Assembly (NCBI GenBank): GCA_016930775.1
Contig: JAFGGB010000047.1
Span: forward strand, 1 to 55,589
Length of the DNA stretch: 55,589 nt
Origin: Deltaproteobacteria bacterium
GTDB taxonomy: Bacteria; Desulfobacterota; Syntrophia; Syntrophales; UBA2210
Direction of reading: 5' to 3'
Positions 11,475 through 20,018 of this stretch are shown piece after piece; position 1 is the stretch's first letter; every line of letters starts with the position of its first letter. Under the pieces are notes generated by a model. It was not told where the DNA came from. It saw only the letters and a program-made list of their open reading frames with translations, and did no database searches. Position numbers and translations under genes: made by a program.

Positions 11475-13481
11475 TCACCGGCATGTTCCGTTCCTGTCAA
11501 TAACCCATTCCTCCGTGAGTTCCCTGAAATTGTCCATCTCCTCGACGAATCGCGACGGCTTCGAAAAACCGAGCGACGAAGCCCCCGATCCATATGACCG
11601 GGAATATTCGATTTCCGGAGAGAGAAGATAGAGGCTCCTGGCGGCACGGGTGCATGCCACGTAGAAAAGACGGCGCTCTTCCTCCAAGTCTTCCTCTCGG
11701 ACGCAGGCATAGCTTGAAGGAAGACATCCGTCCACAAGGTTTATCAGAAAGACCGTATTCCATTCGAGACCCTTTGCGGAGTGTATCGTCGATAGGACAA
11801 GGTGATCCTGCTCCCCCTCGCCTCCGAGGTTTTGGGGATCCGATTCAGGAGGTTCAAGAGTAAGGTCGTTCAGCAGATCCTCAAGATTTTCATATCCTTC
11901 GGCAATTCGGGTCAATGTTTCCAGATCGTTCCATCGACGGTGATAATCATCGTACGTCGCTTCCAGAAGAGGGCGATAGTAAGACAAAATCATTCTCAGA
12001 ATCTGTGCCGGCGACCCCTCGAGTCCAGAAAGAAGATCGTAAAGCCTGAGGAGCGCCTGTGCATTCTTCCTTGAGGGAACTCTCTCGTCGATTAGGCCTG
12101 CGTAGCCTTTCTTCCCGGTTACGATGGACGCTATAAAAGACTGAGCCCCTCTGGAACCTATGCCCTCATGAAGCGTAAGGCATCGGAACCAGGCAATAGT
12201 GTCCGAAGGATTGCAGCTCACCCGAAGAAAGGCCATAAGATCTTTCACGTGGGCGGCCTCGGTGAATCTCAGTCCTCCGAATTTCGCATAGGGAATGAAC
12301 CGATTGACCAGTTCAACTTCCAGGGCATTGGAGTGCCAACCGGAACGAAAAAGAACGGCCATCTGCGACAAAGGAAGGCCGGAATCCCGAAGTTCCATAA
12401 CACGCTGGCATATGAATCGGGCCTGCTCACGCTCGTTCGATGTTCTGAGATATACCGGCTTCCCGTCGCCGGCGATGCCGGAAAAAAGGTGTTTTGAGTA
12501 TTTCTTCTGAGCCTGCTCAATAATTGCGTTAGTCAGCGACAGTATGGGCTGAGCGCTCCTGTAATTCTGTTCGAGGGTAATGACTGCGCAGCCGGGAAAA
12601 AGTCGCGGGAAATCCAGTATATTTTCAAACCGGGCGCCCCGGAAGGCGTAGATGCTCTGGGAATCGTCGCCGACAACCATGATGCTGTGATGCTCGGCGA
12701 CAATAAGACGGGCGATTTCAGCCTGAAGCCAATTCGTGTCTTGATATTCGTCAACCATGACATAGCGATACCTCTCCGACAGGGCGATCCGTACATCCTC
12801 GTTGTCTCGGAGAAGCCGCAGACACTCGACGAGAAGATCGTCGTAATCCATAAGAAAGCCCTCTGCCTTGAAAGACTCGTAGGCGCCGGCTACCCGCTCT
12901 ATGATCTCCTCGGCCTCAGAAAAATGGGGGTACTCATCGTTCAGGATGTCTCCACGGGAGGTCCCCCTGTTAACTGCCCTTGAAACAATGTCGAGGATGG
13001 TCTTGGCCTGGGGAATCCGCCGCCGTTCCTCTTTGAGACCGAGACGGCCCAGCAGGAGTTTTATGATGTCCTGGGCGTCGCTCCGGTCAATAATTGTGAA
13101 GGAACCATCATGGCTCCGGCGATGAGAATGCCGCCGAAGCAGAAACGCCGCAAATGAATGAAAGGTCCCGCCGGACACCTTCATGCAACGTTCGTCAACC
13201 ATGGTTGCCGCCCGTCGCATCATCTCCCGTGAGGCCTTTCTCGTGAAGGTAAGAAGAAGGATGGATTTCGGATCGATGCCCGATTCGACGAGATATGCCA
13301 CGCGATACACCAGCGCTCTGGTCTTCCCGCTTCCGGCGCCGGCAACGACCAGAAGAGGGCCATCTCGGTGGATAACCGCCCGAAACTGCTGATCGTTCAG
13401 TTCACTGCGATAGTCTATGCGATGACCGGACAGCAGACTGGGTCCGCGCTCCCTTGAATGAACCATTGCATCACTGTCCAT
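11475..13481 (-). CDS. UvrD/PcrA/Rep-type superfamily I DNA helicase
   Basis: This is an ATP-driven 3'-5' DNA translocase or helicase. Near the N-terminus it has the Q-motif LNDQQFRAV and Walker A AGAGSGKT. Motif II follows as MVDEYQDTN, motif III as VVGDDSQSIYAFRGA, motif IV as EQNYRS, motif V as STIHSAKGLEW, and motif VI as RRLFYVACTRA. The start at 13481 (ATG, preceded by GGAGAGG 8 bases upstream) gives 668 residues. The frame stays open to a GTG at 13634, adding 51 residues of no recognised family. UvrD, PcrA and Rep are not separable by eye. It lacks a long C-terminal extension after motif VI. Confidence 0.92.
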   Translation of the reverse strand: MDSDAMVHSRERGPSLLSGHRIDYRSELNDQQFRAVIHRDGPLLVVAGAGSGKTRALVYRVAYLVESGIDPKSILLLTFTRKASREMMRRAATMVDERCMKVSGGTFHSFAAFLLRRHSHRRSHDGSFTIIDRSDAQDIIKLLLGRLGLKEERRRIPQAKTILDIVSRAVNRGTSRGDILNDEYPHFSEAEEIIERVAGAYESFKAEGFLMDYDDLLVECLRLLRDNEDVRIALSERYRYVMVDEYQDTNWLQAEIARLIVAEHHSIMVVGDDSQSIYAFRGARFENILDFPRLFPGCAVITLEQNYRSAQPILSLTNAIIEQAQKKYSKHLFSGIAGDGKPVYLRTSNEREQARFICQRVMELRDSGLPLSQMAVLFRSGWHSNALEVELVNRFIPYAKFGGLRFTEAAHVKDLMAFLRVSCNPSDTIAWFRCLTLHEGIGSRGAQSFIASIVTGKKGYAGLIDERVPSRKNAQALLRLYDLLSGLEGSPAQILRMILSYYRPLLEATYDDYHRRWNDLETLTRIAEGYENLEDLLNDLTLEPPESDPQNLGGEGEQDHLVLSTIHSAKGLEWNTVFLINLVDGCLPSSYACVREEDLEEERRLFYVACTRAARSLYLLSPEIEYSRSYGSGASSLGFSKPSRFVEEMDNFRELTEEWVIDRNGTCR

Positions 13482-13846
13482 CAGGAGATCCTCTCCCTGC
13501 CAACCCGGGAAACAGGCGCCGCCGCGCCAAGCAATACTGCCATTGAGAACGCCTTTCGAAACGTAGTGCCTTCCTTTCTCCTCATACTTGTCATACTGGC
13601 GGCAATCGATGTCCCTTTCTGGATCGATCAGCACAATGGGATGTAAGCCACGGGCCTCTCTCCCTCGACCGGCCCGGATCAGTTCTTAGGGCAGGTTGCT
13701 TATTTCAGCGCAACCAAGACGGCCGCGATTCCGAAGGAATCGCATGAAATTTTAAAACGGAGAGATCGTTTGTCTGCTGCTCAACCGCTGAACCGCATCA
13801 AGGCAACCGGTTTACGAAGAACCTTTTTCTGAAGGACCATCTTCTC
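13482..13846. other. Gene-poor stretch upstream of the helicase
   Basis: No confident gene is visible in these 365 bases. The first 153 (to 13634) continue the helicase frame without a stop and could be an N-terminal extension. The remainder contains short A/T-rich and GC-rich segments. I see no convincing promoter hexamer pair, RNA fold or repeat. It must hold the helicase promoter. Confidence 0.4.
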
Positions 13847-13933
13847 CTAAAAACGCCGCCGGTTTCCGGTTTGTGCGGCAAGATATCGAATCATTTCCCG
13901 TTTAAACTTTTCGTCGATCTGTTTTCTCCACAT
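13847..13933 (-). CDS. Candidate 28-residue basic small protein
   Basis: A 29-codon frame starts with ATG at 13933 and ends with TAG at 13847. GAGGA lies 6 bases upstream of the ATG. It begins 18 bases after the stop of the beta-CASP nuclease gene on the same strand, so it would be co-transcribed with it. The product starts MWRKQIDEKFKREMIRYLAA and ends GNRRRF; it is strongly basic and probably helical. No family is recognised. Chance short frames with a ribosome site are common, so this is a candidate only. Confidence 0.35.
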   Translation of the reverse strand: MWRKQIDEKFKREMIRYLAAQTGNRRRF

Positions 13934-13951
13934 CGAAAGTCCTCACAGACA

Positions 13952-15583
13952 TCATGCCGAGGTCTTGCTTTTTTCCTTGATGATAATGCCTTGAAGATCC
14001 TCGCATACAGCCCTTAAACGCTCGATGTCGTCATCGGCAAAATCTTTCCCGTCATCGGCCAGCACGTGTTTTATTCTGCCAAGCTCTCGTTCCAGAGCGG
14101 CAACGGCCTCAATGCCGGCGCGTTTTTTGTCTTCTGGAATGACTTCCGCCGGCACGCCTGAAGAGATCACCTGACGGGGCGTCAAAGAGAGCGTTTCCTT
14201 CCATCGCGGGATGGTAACATCAAGTCCGTAGAGTTCTTGTATTTTCTTCCTCAGAGCAGAACTCGCCGTGTCCTCGCCATGGACCACGAAGACATGGGGA
14301 CGCCGCGCCTCGCCGACAAAGTTTCCGACCCATTCGAGGAGCCCCTTCTGGTCTGCGTGAGCTGAAAACCCGCCGATTGTAAAAACCTTTGCCTTTACAG
14401 CAACATCCTCTCCGAAGATTCTGACCGTATCGGCGCCGTCGACAATCCGTCTCCCCGTCGTGCCTTCCGCCTGAAAACCCACTATCACGATGCTGGCGCC
14501 GGGTCGCCAGAGATTATGTTTCAAGTGATGCTTAATCCTCCCCGCCGTGCACATGCCATTTGCCGCTATAATGATTGCCGGGCCCTCTTTCCTGTTGATA
14601 GCTATTGATTCCTCGGTAGAGAGGGTAAACTTAAGAGTCGGCATGTCGAAGGGATCGAATCCTTCGGCAACAATCGCCCGGGCGCCCTCATCATAATAAT
14701 CTTTATGCTTCCTGAATATCTCCGTCGCCTTGATGGCAAGCGGACTGTCGAGATAGACGGGGACCTCTCGAAGCTGTCCGCTACGATGGAATTGACCCAG
14801 AAGATAGAGAATCTCCTGGGTTCTCTCTAGGGCAAAGGCCGGAATGATAACTTTTTCATTATTGCCAATGGCGTAGGCGATGGCCTCTAGCAATTCTTCT
14901 CTGCTGTCCTCAAAGGAACGATGGAGTCTGTTGCCGTAGGTTGATTCGACGAAGAGGTAGTCCGTCCGGGCAATTTCCTGGGGATCCTCCACAATGAGCT
15001 GGTTCCTCCGTCCTATATCGCCGGAAAAGACTGCCTTGACCTCCTCGTCGCCGTTGCTGAACCAGAGTTCTATAATAGAGGCGCCGAGAATGTGACCGGC
15101 AGTTCTCAGACGGACCTTCATTCCCGGCTCAACGGCAATAATCTTGTCCTCTTCAAGGGGCGTCAGATAGGCGAGGCTTGCCTCCGCATCTGCCATGGTG
15201 TAGAGTGGACCTACTTCCCTCTTTCCCTTCCGCCGGTTTTTTTTCGTTTGCCATTCTGCGTCCATTTCCTGAACATGAGCAGCATCTCGAAGCATGATCT
15301 CGCAGAGATCGGCTGTCGCGTGAGAAGTCAGTATTTCGCCCTGGAAGCCGTCCCGCACAAGTTTTGGAATCCTTCCACTGTGATCGATATGGGCATGTGT
15401 CAGAAAAAGCTTTGTGACGTCCCGGGGCGAGAAACCCCAATCTTCCCAATTACGACGTTCCATTTCTTTTCCGCCCTGGAAAAGTCCGCAATCTACGATC
15501 ACCTTATTCCCCTGCGCTGTTTCAATATAATAGTTAGATCCCGTGACGGAGCCTGCGGCGCCAAAACATGTAACTCGTATCAT
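13952..15583 (-). CDS. Beta-CASP metallo-beta-lactamase fold ribonuclease (CPSF-73/YsgA-like)
   Basis: This is a zinc-dependent RNA-processing or degrading enzyme of the archaeal/eukaryal CPSF-like class found in many bacteria. The metal-binding motif THAHIDHSG gives H63, H65, D67 and H68, and later ligands fall in AGHILGA and FSGDIGRR. The beta-CASP insertion contains FVESTYGNR, and the C-terminal FTIGGFSAHADQ and VFVVHGE motifs are present. The 543 residues add about 70 helical residues at the C-terminus. Substrate and direction of cleavage cannot be told from sequence. The PspC gene lies 68 bases upstream on the same strand. Confidence 0.92.
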   Translation of the reverse strand: MIRVTCFGAAGSVTGSNYYIETAQGNKVIVDCGLFQGGKEMERRNWEDWGFSPRDVTKLFLTHAHIDHSGRIPKLVRDGFQGEILTSHATADLCEIMLRDAAHVQEMDAEWQTKKNRRKGKREVGPLYTMADAEASLAYLTPLEEDKIIAVEPGMKVRLRTAGHILGASIIELWFSNGDEEVKAVFSGDIGRRNQLIVEDPQEIARTDYLFVESTYGNRLHRSFEDSREELLEAIAYAIGNNEKVIIPAFALERTQEILYLLGQFHRSGQLREVPVYLDSPLAIKATEIFRKHKDYYDEGARAIVAEGFDPFDMPTLKFTLSTEESIAINRKEGPAIIIAANGMCTAGRIKHHLKHNLWRPGASIVIVGFQAEGTTGRRIVDGADTVRIFGEDVAVKAKVFTIGGFSAHADQKGLLEWVGNFVGEARRPHVFVVHGEDTASSALRKKIQELYGLDVTIPRWKETLSLTPRQVISSGVPAEVIPEDKKRAGIEAVAALERELGRIKHVLADDGKDFADDDIERLRAVCEDLQGIIIKEKSKTSA

Positions 15584-15651
15584 TTCTATACTATCCTTCC
15601 TGAAGTTTTTTATTTTGAGTCGTGCTGCGAGCCCTTATTTTCAATAGTGCA

Positions 15652-15867
15652 TCAGTATCGATACCATGTTTCATCTTCAGGAACAAAAATCCACAAAAGA
15701 ACGTAGGGGAGAATGCCGAAACCAAAACCGAGAACGAGACCGGTAAAGAGCAGCCGCCATACCCATGATGGAAGGGATGTCGCCTCGCCAAGTCCACCGC
15801 AGACGCCTCCTATCCATCGGTCCCGTCGGGATCGTCTCAATTTCTGCAACCAGTTCCCCTGATCCAT
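15652..15867 (-). CDS. PspC-domain small membrane protein
   Basis: This is a 71-residue protein with the PspC signature RWIGGVCGGLGEATSLPSW, followed by one hydrophobic hairpin-like membrane segment (about residues 38-64) ending in LLWIFVPEDE. PspC domains sense or respond to inner-membrane stress. Single-domain versions like this occur widely, and no other psp gene (pspA, pspB, pspF) is in the window. ATG 15867 has GGAGA 6 bases upstream. It lies 23 bases downstream of the transglutaminase-like gene and 68 upstream of the beta-CASP nuclease gene, so the three may share a transcript. Confidence 0.9.
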   Translation of the reverse strand: MDQGNWLQKLRRSRRDRWIGGVCGGLGEATSLPSWVWRLLFTGLVLGFGFGILPYVLLWIFVPEDETWYRY

Positions 15868-15890
15868 GGATTCTCCTGTCTTATGCCTTT

Positions 15891-17582
15891 TCAGCGAGCA
15901 TCAGTTGCGCCGCAGACAGCGTAATTGAATTCGTAACTGAGAAAACCGCTCCATTTCTCGTCGAATATTCCCCTGTACCTCGTGCCGTCGACCGGCCCGA
16001 CGGGTTTGCCGTAGGTGAAGAACCAATTGATCACGGGATTGCCGGCATAACCGAGACCTATCCAGTAACGGCCCGGAGAAAGCGTCAGGCCTTCTCCTTC
16101 GAAAGTAAAATCAGCCCAGCGGTAACCCGGCTTGGAAGCAAGGTCGCCTGCTTCAACTATGCGGCTTGCGGCACGTGGCGCGCCCGGAATTCCTTCCATA
16201 TCGTCATAGAGATCAACCCAAACCTGACCGTCGCCGCCGAAACAGTGGAGGGCCAAGCTGACGGTCTTCAACTTCAACGGTTTTACAACGACAAACGCCT
16301 GAGCGTATTGAATTCCCTTCGTCGTCACGTATTCCGCCGTTTCCACGTAAAAATCCCTGTGTGATTCGAATTCTTCTTTGCCTATGGCCACTTCCGCAGT
16401 TGGAGGAAAAGCGAAGTCTATATTTTCAGGGAAGAGCAGGTTGCCGAATCGCACCGGCACATCGAAAACCAACTTCTCGGGCAACTCGGGCGCCGGCGGC
16501 GGTTTGTAAGCGCTTTTTACAAAGGCGGCCGCCACGGCCGGAGTCATGAGCACATTCTTCGGCCCGTAAGACTCCCGGCGACCCTGCATCCTTACTTCGT
16601 CGCTGGGAAATTCCGCATTGATCCTTTCCCATGAGGACAATTGATTCTTGACATCCGGCTGCTGGCGCCAGCGGAGCCGTCCGTCTTGCACTGTTTGAGC
16701 ATTGTCCACGCCGACCTCTATTCGAATGAAGCGGTTGGCAACGAAGAGCGCCGTCTGCTGAGGATCAAGCGGAACCCATTTCAGATCCGGGAACCATACT
16801 TCGATCCATGAGTGGCGACCCTGTCCCATTTTGACAGTATAGACGCCGCCGTCATGTTTGATATGCAGAGGTTCCTTGAGCGTTATGCCGTTGACAATTC
16901 TTGCCGGTATCCCCAGAGCTCTCATCAGCGCAGCCGCCAGATGAGAAAAATTCTGACAATTGCCCCTGGAAGATTCCAGCGTGAACAACGCATCATAGCG
17001 ATCAGGAGGCGTTACATAGCGCACGTGATCGACAATCCACGTGAGAATCCGCTGTACGGCGTCGTACTCGGTAACGGCATTGCCGACGATCTCCCGAGCC
17101 TTCTCTTGTATGTTCCGATTATCGCTCTGCACTTGCTCCGTGGCTGCCAGATAGATCCGTTCCGTTTCGGGAACTGAAGAAAGGGGAAAGGGCGCCGTCG
17201 TTTCCAGGGTGTGCAGGATAGTTTTTGTCGTCGCCCGAAACCCGAATTTAGCCGTAACAGACTCAGGCACGGTCGTCCAGGTTGCAACTATTATCTCATT
17301 TCCTCGATCATCGGACTGACGTTCCTTTTCCTGGGGAGGGGGGATGAACGACAGGTCCAGATCATCAACGGACTGGGTATACGTAGGAGACGAGAATGCC
17401 GGAGGAACGACAAAACTCATTACCATCTTTTTGATGCCCGGAACCGACCTGACCGATTTCTCGATCTGGAAATCAATCGTCGAAGACATGGTTCCCGTAA
17501 GCGTGAGGTTCTCAGCCGCAGCGGACCTCGCAGCGAACGCAAATACCGGAACCGCCGCACAGACCAACAATAATCTCTTCAT
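15891..17582 (-). CDS. Secreted transglutaminase-like cysteine protease-fold protein
   Basis: The product is 563 residues and begins with a signal peptide (MKRLLLVCAAVPVFAFAARS, cleaved near AAA-E), so it acts outside the inner membrane. A transglutaminase-like core has C209 in SSRGNCQNFSHLAA, H257 in GRHSWIEVWF and D273 in VPLDPQQ, the expected Cys-His-Asp triad. The last 180 residues look like a beta-sandwich, with ALHCFGGDGQVWVDLYDD and LSPGRYWIGLG. ATG 17582 is preferred over the longer frame to 17711 because it starts the signal peptide and has GAGG upstream. The substrate is unknown; protease, cross-linking and peptidoglycan roles are all possible. Confidence 0.8.
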   Translation of the reverse strand: MKRLLLVCAAVPVFAFAARSAAAENLTLTGTMSSTIDFQIEKSVRSVPGIKKMVMSFVVPPAFSSPTYTQSVDDLDLSFIPPPQEKERQSDDRGNEIIVATWTTVPESVTAKFGFRATTKTILHTLETTAPFPLSSVPETERIYLAATEQVQSDNRNIQEKAREIVGNAVTEYDAVQRILTWIVDHVRYVTPPDRYDALFTLESSRGNCQNFSHLAAALMRALGIPARIVNGITLKEPLHIKHDGGVYTVKMGQGRHSWIEVWFPDLKWVPLDPQQTALFVANRFIRIEVGVDNAQTVQDGRLRWRQQPDVKNQLSSWERINAEFPSDEVRMQGRRESYGPKNVLMTPAVAAAFVKSAYKPPPAPELPEKLVFDVPVRFGNLLFPENIDFAFPPTAEVAIGKEEFESHRDFYVETAEYVTTKGIQYAQAFVVVKPLKLKTVSLALHCFGGDGQVWVDLYDDMEGIPGAPRAASRIVEAGDLASKPGYRWADFTFEGEGLTLSPGRYWIGLGYAGNPVINWFFTYGKPVGPVDGTRYRGIFDEKWSGFLSYEFNYAVCGATDAR

Positions 17583-17827
17583 AACCGCTACCTCGCTGAT
17601 ACTGTCCTCCTTCAGCATGGCGGAGTTCATTACGACGCTACCACTATAAATGACTGGGGATCGTTTGAAAAGCATCTTCGTGATAAAGTATGAAAAATCC
17701 GTCATTATCAACTCCCAAAAGCCCGTAATATCAAAGCAGCGTTCGCAGAAATCAAATTTGACAAAGCACTCTTTTTCTGCAAAATTGATGTCCTGTTTTA
17801 ATATGCCAAATCAACAGTTAGAGAACT

Positions 17828-18967
17828 ATGTCTCAATCAAACCACGCTCAGGAAGAAATACTGCGGCAATTCGGCGAACTGATATGCCGCATCTCCACGG
17901 GAGAAACGCTTACCCGGGAGGAAACAAGCGAGGCCTACCGTCAGGTCATCCTTAACGAACAGCCGGAGCTCCAGCAAGGCGCCTTTCTCATGTCTCATTT
18001 CACCAGAGTTCCCACAACGGAGGAACTCATGGGCGTATGGGACGCTCTGGATCGCTTTGATGCCGTTAAAATCAGAGTTGACGTGAGCGGGCCAGTCTGC
18101 GATATCGCCGGCACAGGTTCGAGCGCCCTCAAAACCGTGAACTGTTTCCTGCCCGCGGCTTTTATTGCCGCAGCCTGCGGCCTTACGATAGCAAAAAAAG
18201 GCTCCCGCCATGTAACGGGTATCGCCGGGGAATCAGATATCATGGAATACTTCGGTCTCGATCTCTCCTGCGACATCAAAGGCATCGAGGAAAGTCTGAC
18301 CCGATTCAAGATCTGCTATATTCCAAGCGAACGCTTCCTTCCATCCTCCTGGGCCCGCCTGGTCAAATCAATCCGGTTTACCTCGGCCTTCAATATTGTC
18401 GGACCAACGACCCGCCTCTGTCGAAACACCGATACAATGGTGATCGGCGGGTACGCTCCGCACATATGCAACCAGTTGATCTCGGTGCTCCGCGAAACCG
18501 GCATGACCGCCGCCCTTGCTTCGTACGGTCTAGTCAAGGGAATCGGAATGAACAAAGGAATGGACGAATTCTCGCCGGCAGGACAGACAAGAGTGGTGGA
18601 GCTTCGAGGAACAAATATAAAAACTTATAATGTGGCGCCCGAAGATTTTGGAATCAAGCTCTGTTCTTTTGGAGACATTGCCTGCCGGGGAACCATCGAA
18701 GAAAACGCAGAAGAGATCATAAAGGTTCTCAAGGGCGCTTGCGATACGCCTCTGGCTGACTTTTTTTGCATGAATGCCGCCGCCGCACTCTACATCAGCA
18801 ACAAATCGGCGAGCTACCGCGAGGGCGTGGAACTTGCCCGGCAGGCGCTTATCTCAGGCAAGGCTTACGAAAAGCTGGAACAAGTTCTAGCGACGCAGGG
18901 AAGAAGACGCTGCGACAGAAGCCCTGATGATTGTGTACCCGCCTGCCCTCCGCAGAATGTCTCATGA
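17828..18967 (+). CDS. Divergent anthranilate phosphoribosyltransferase-like protein (TrpD paralogue)
   Basis: The fold is that of the nucleoside phosphorylase/TrpD class: an N-terminal helical domain (LTREETSEAYRQVI, QQGAFLMSHFTRV), then a phosphoribosyl-binding domain. Key motifs are altered. TrpD normally has GTGGD in the PRPP loop; here residues 95-99 read GTGSS. The usual KHGNR loop reads KKGSR, and NIVGPLTNP reads NIVGPTTRL. No other trp gene is near. It may act on a different acceptor or be non-catalytic. The closing segment after VLATQGRRRCDRS is cysteine-containing and variable. It is divergent from the transglutaminase-like gene. Confidence 0.75.
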   Translation: MSQSNHAQEEILRQFGELICRISTGETLTREETSEAYRQVILNEQPELQQGAFLMSHFTRVPTTEELMGVWDALDRFDAVKIRVDVSGPVCDIAGTGSSALKTVNCFLPAAFIAAACGLTIAKKGSRHVTGIAGESDIMEYFGLDLSCDIKGIEESLTRFKICYIPSERFLPSSWARLVKSIRFTSAFNIVGPTTRLCRNTDTMVIGGYAPHICNQLISVLRETGMTAALASYGLVKGIGMNKGMDEFSPAGQTRVVELRGTNIKTYNVAPEDFGIKLCSFGDIACRGTIEENAEEIIKVLKGACDTPLADFFCMNAAAALYISNKSASYREGVELARQALISGKAYEKLEQVLATQGRRRCDRSPDDCVPACPPQNVS

Positions 18968-19033
18968 TTGCCCCGCAGGCGAAAATCGCAACGATGCCTC
19001 ATATTATAAGAGAGCTTGGCTGCGTTTCCTTCC

Positions 19034-19702
19034 TCAGGCCTGCTCTATCCGCCCTGCCATTTTCCACTGGTAGTATTTCTGGTACTGCTGCACCTTTTTG
19101 ATGTAGGCCCGCGTTGACTGAAAGGGAGGAACGCCTTTGTACATGAGAACCTTCTGGAGACCGGCGTTATATGCAGCGAGAGCTAGTTCTGCGTTTCCTT
19201 CGAAACGCTCGATGAGCTGCTTGAGATATTTCACGCCGCCGAAAATATTATGGGCAGGATTGAAGGAGTCTTCTACCCCCAGGTCCTTGGCCGTTCCAGG
19301 CATGAGTTGCATGAGTCCTTGAGCCCCCCGATGGGAGACGGCACGATGATCGAACGTCGACTCCGCCATGATAACAGCCTTAATAAGAGAGGGCTGGACA
19401 TCATAATTCTGCGCCGCATCGATTACAATCGGCTCATAGAGACGTTCAGCTCGGGCTGTCCTCGCCAAGGTAAAAGCATCGACCATATCGAGATCAACGT
19501 CCCGCTGATTTGAAAGGGATCCCGTTATTTTGAACAGGGCTATCTGATCTTTAATCAAGAAAGCAAGGGTTTCAGGTTTCTGAAAGTACGCCAGGAGAAT
19601 GAACAACAGGCATACAGCGCCAAAGGATAGACAGACGCCGAAGAAGAACCCCCCTCGCTTGGCAATTGAAGGAGCGCTTCCTCCTACGACAAACAATTCC
19701 AC
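19034..19702 (-). CDS. Membrane-anchored lytic transglycosylase (SLT domain)
   Basis: It cleaves the glycan strands of peptidoglycan to 1,6-anhydro-MurNAc ends. An N-terminal membrane anchor (about residues 19-41, GVCLSFGAVCLLFILLAYF) precedes a linker and a lysozyme-fold SLT domain. The catalytic Glu lies in VIMAESTF, followed by GAQGLMQLMPGTA and ALAAYNAG, all family signatures. The 222 residues are compact, with no LysM or other binding domain. The start is GTG 19702, with GGGAGG about 6 bases upstream. It is divergent from the nucleotide cyclase gene and has a candidate promoter at 19730-19758. Confidence 0.92.
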   Translation of the reverse strand: MELFVVGGSAPSIAKRGGFFFGVCLSFGAVCLLFILLAYFQKPETLAFLIKDQIALFKITGSLSNQRDVDLDMVDAFTLARTARAERLYEPIVIDAAQNYDVQPSLIKAVIMAESTFDHRAVSHRGAQGLMQLMPGTAKDLGVEDSFNPAHNIFGGVKYLKQLIERFEGNAELALAAYNAGLQKVLMYKGVPPFQSTRAYIKKVQQYQKYYQWKMAGRIEQA

Positions 19703-19722
19703 TCTTCACCTCCCATTCCAAG

Positions 19723-19758
19723 GTGGCGATAAATAGCCACTTCGAGGACCTATGTCAA
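19723..19758 (-). promoter_or_regulatory. Candidate sigma-70 promoter with dyad over the -10, for the lytic transglycosylase
   Basis: On the minus strand a perfect TTGACA (19758-19753) is followed by 17 bases and TATTTA (19735-19730). The -10 lies between two arms GTGGC (19723-19727) and GCCAC (19736-19740), an inverted repeat with an 8-base centre that could be an operator or an early transcript hairpin. The predicted start site is about 20 bases before the gene. The rest of this 316-base divergent gap (to 20018) shows A/T-rich sequence but no other feature I can support. Confidence 0.4.
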
Positions 19759-20018
19759 GAACAAATATCGGGGCGCCGTACTATATCGATAGATACCGAC
19801 AGTTCATTAACTTTTTTAAAACTATATTAAAACCAATAATCAACGAGTTATCCCGCATTTCGATCGATCCTTTCGAAAATGCCCCTGCCTTTCCGGAAGT
19901 TTCGGACTTTGCCCGTATCTGATGTCGATGAACAAGCAATTATCATACCGCCTTACCCCCTTAAGTTGCGATTAAATTCTGTCGAAAGAATCATGAGACG
20001 GGGGGACATGGAAACACC

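Noticed and set aside
13482-13634. N-terminal 51-codon extension of the UvrD-like helicase
   Set aside because: No family similarity, starts with GTG without a good ribosome site, while ATG 13481 has GGAGAGG at good spacing.
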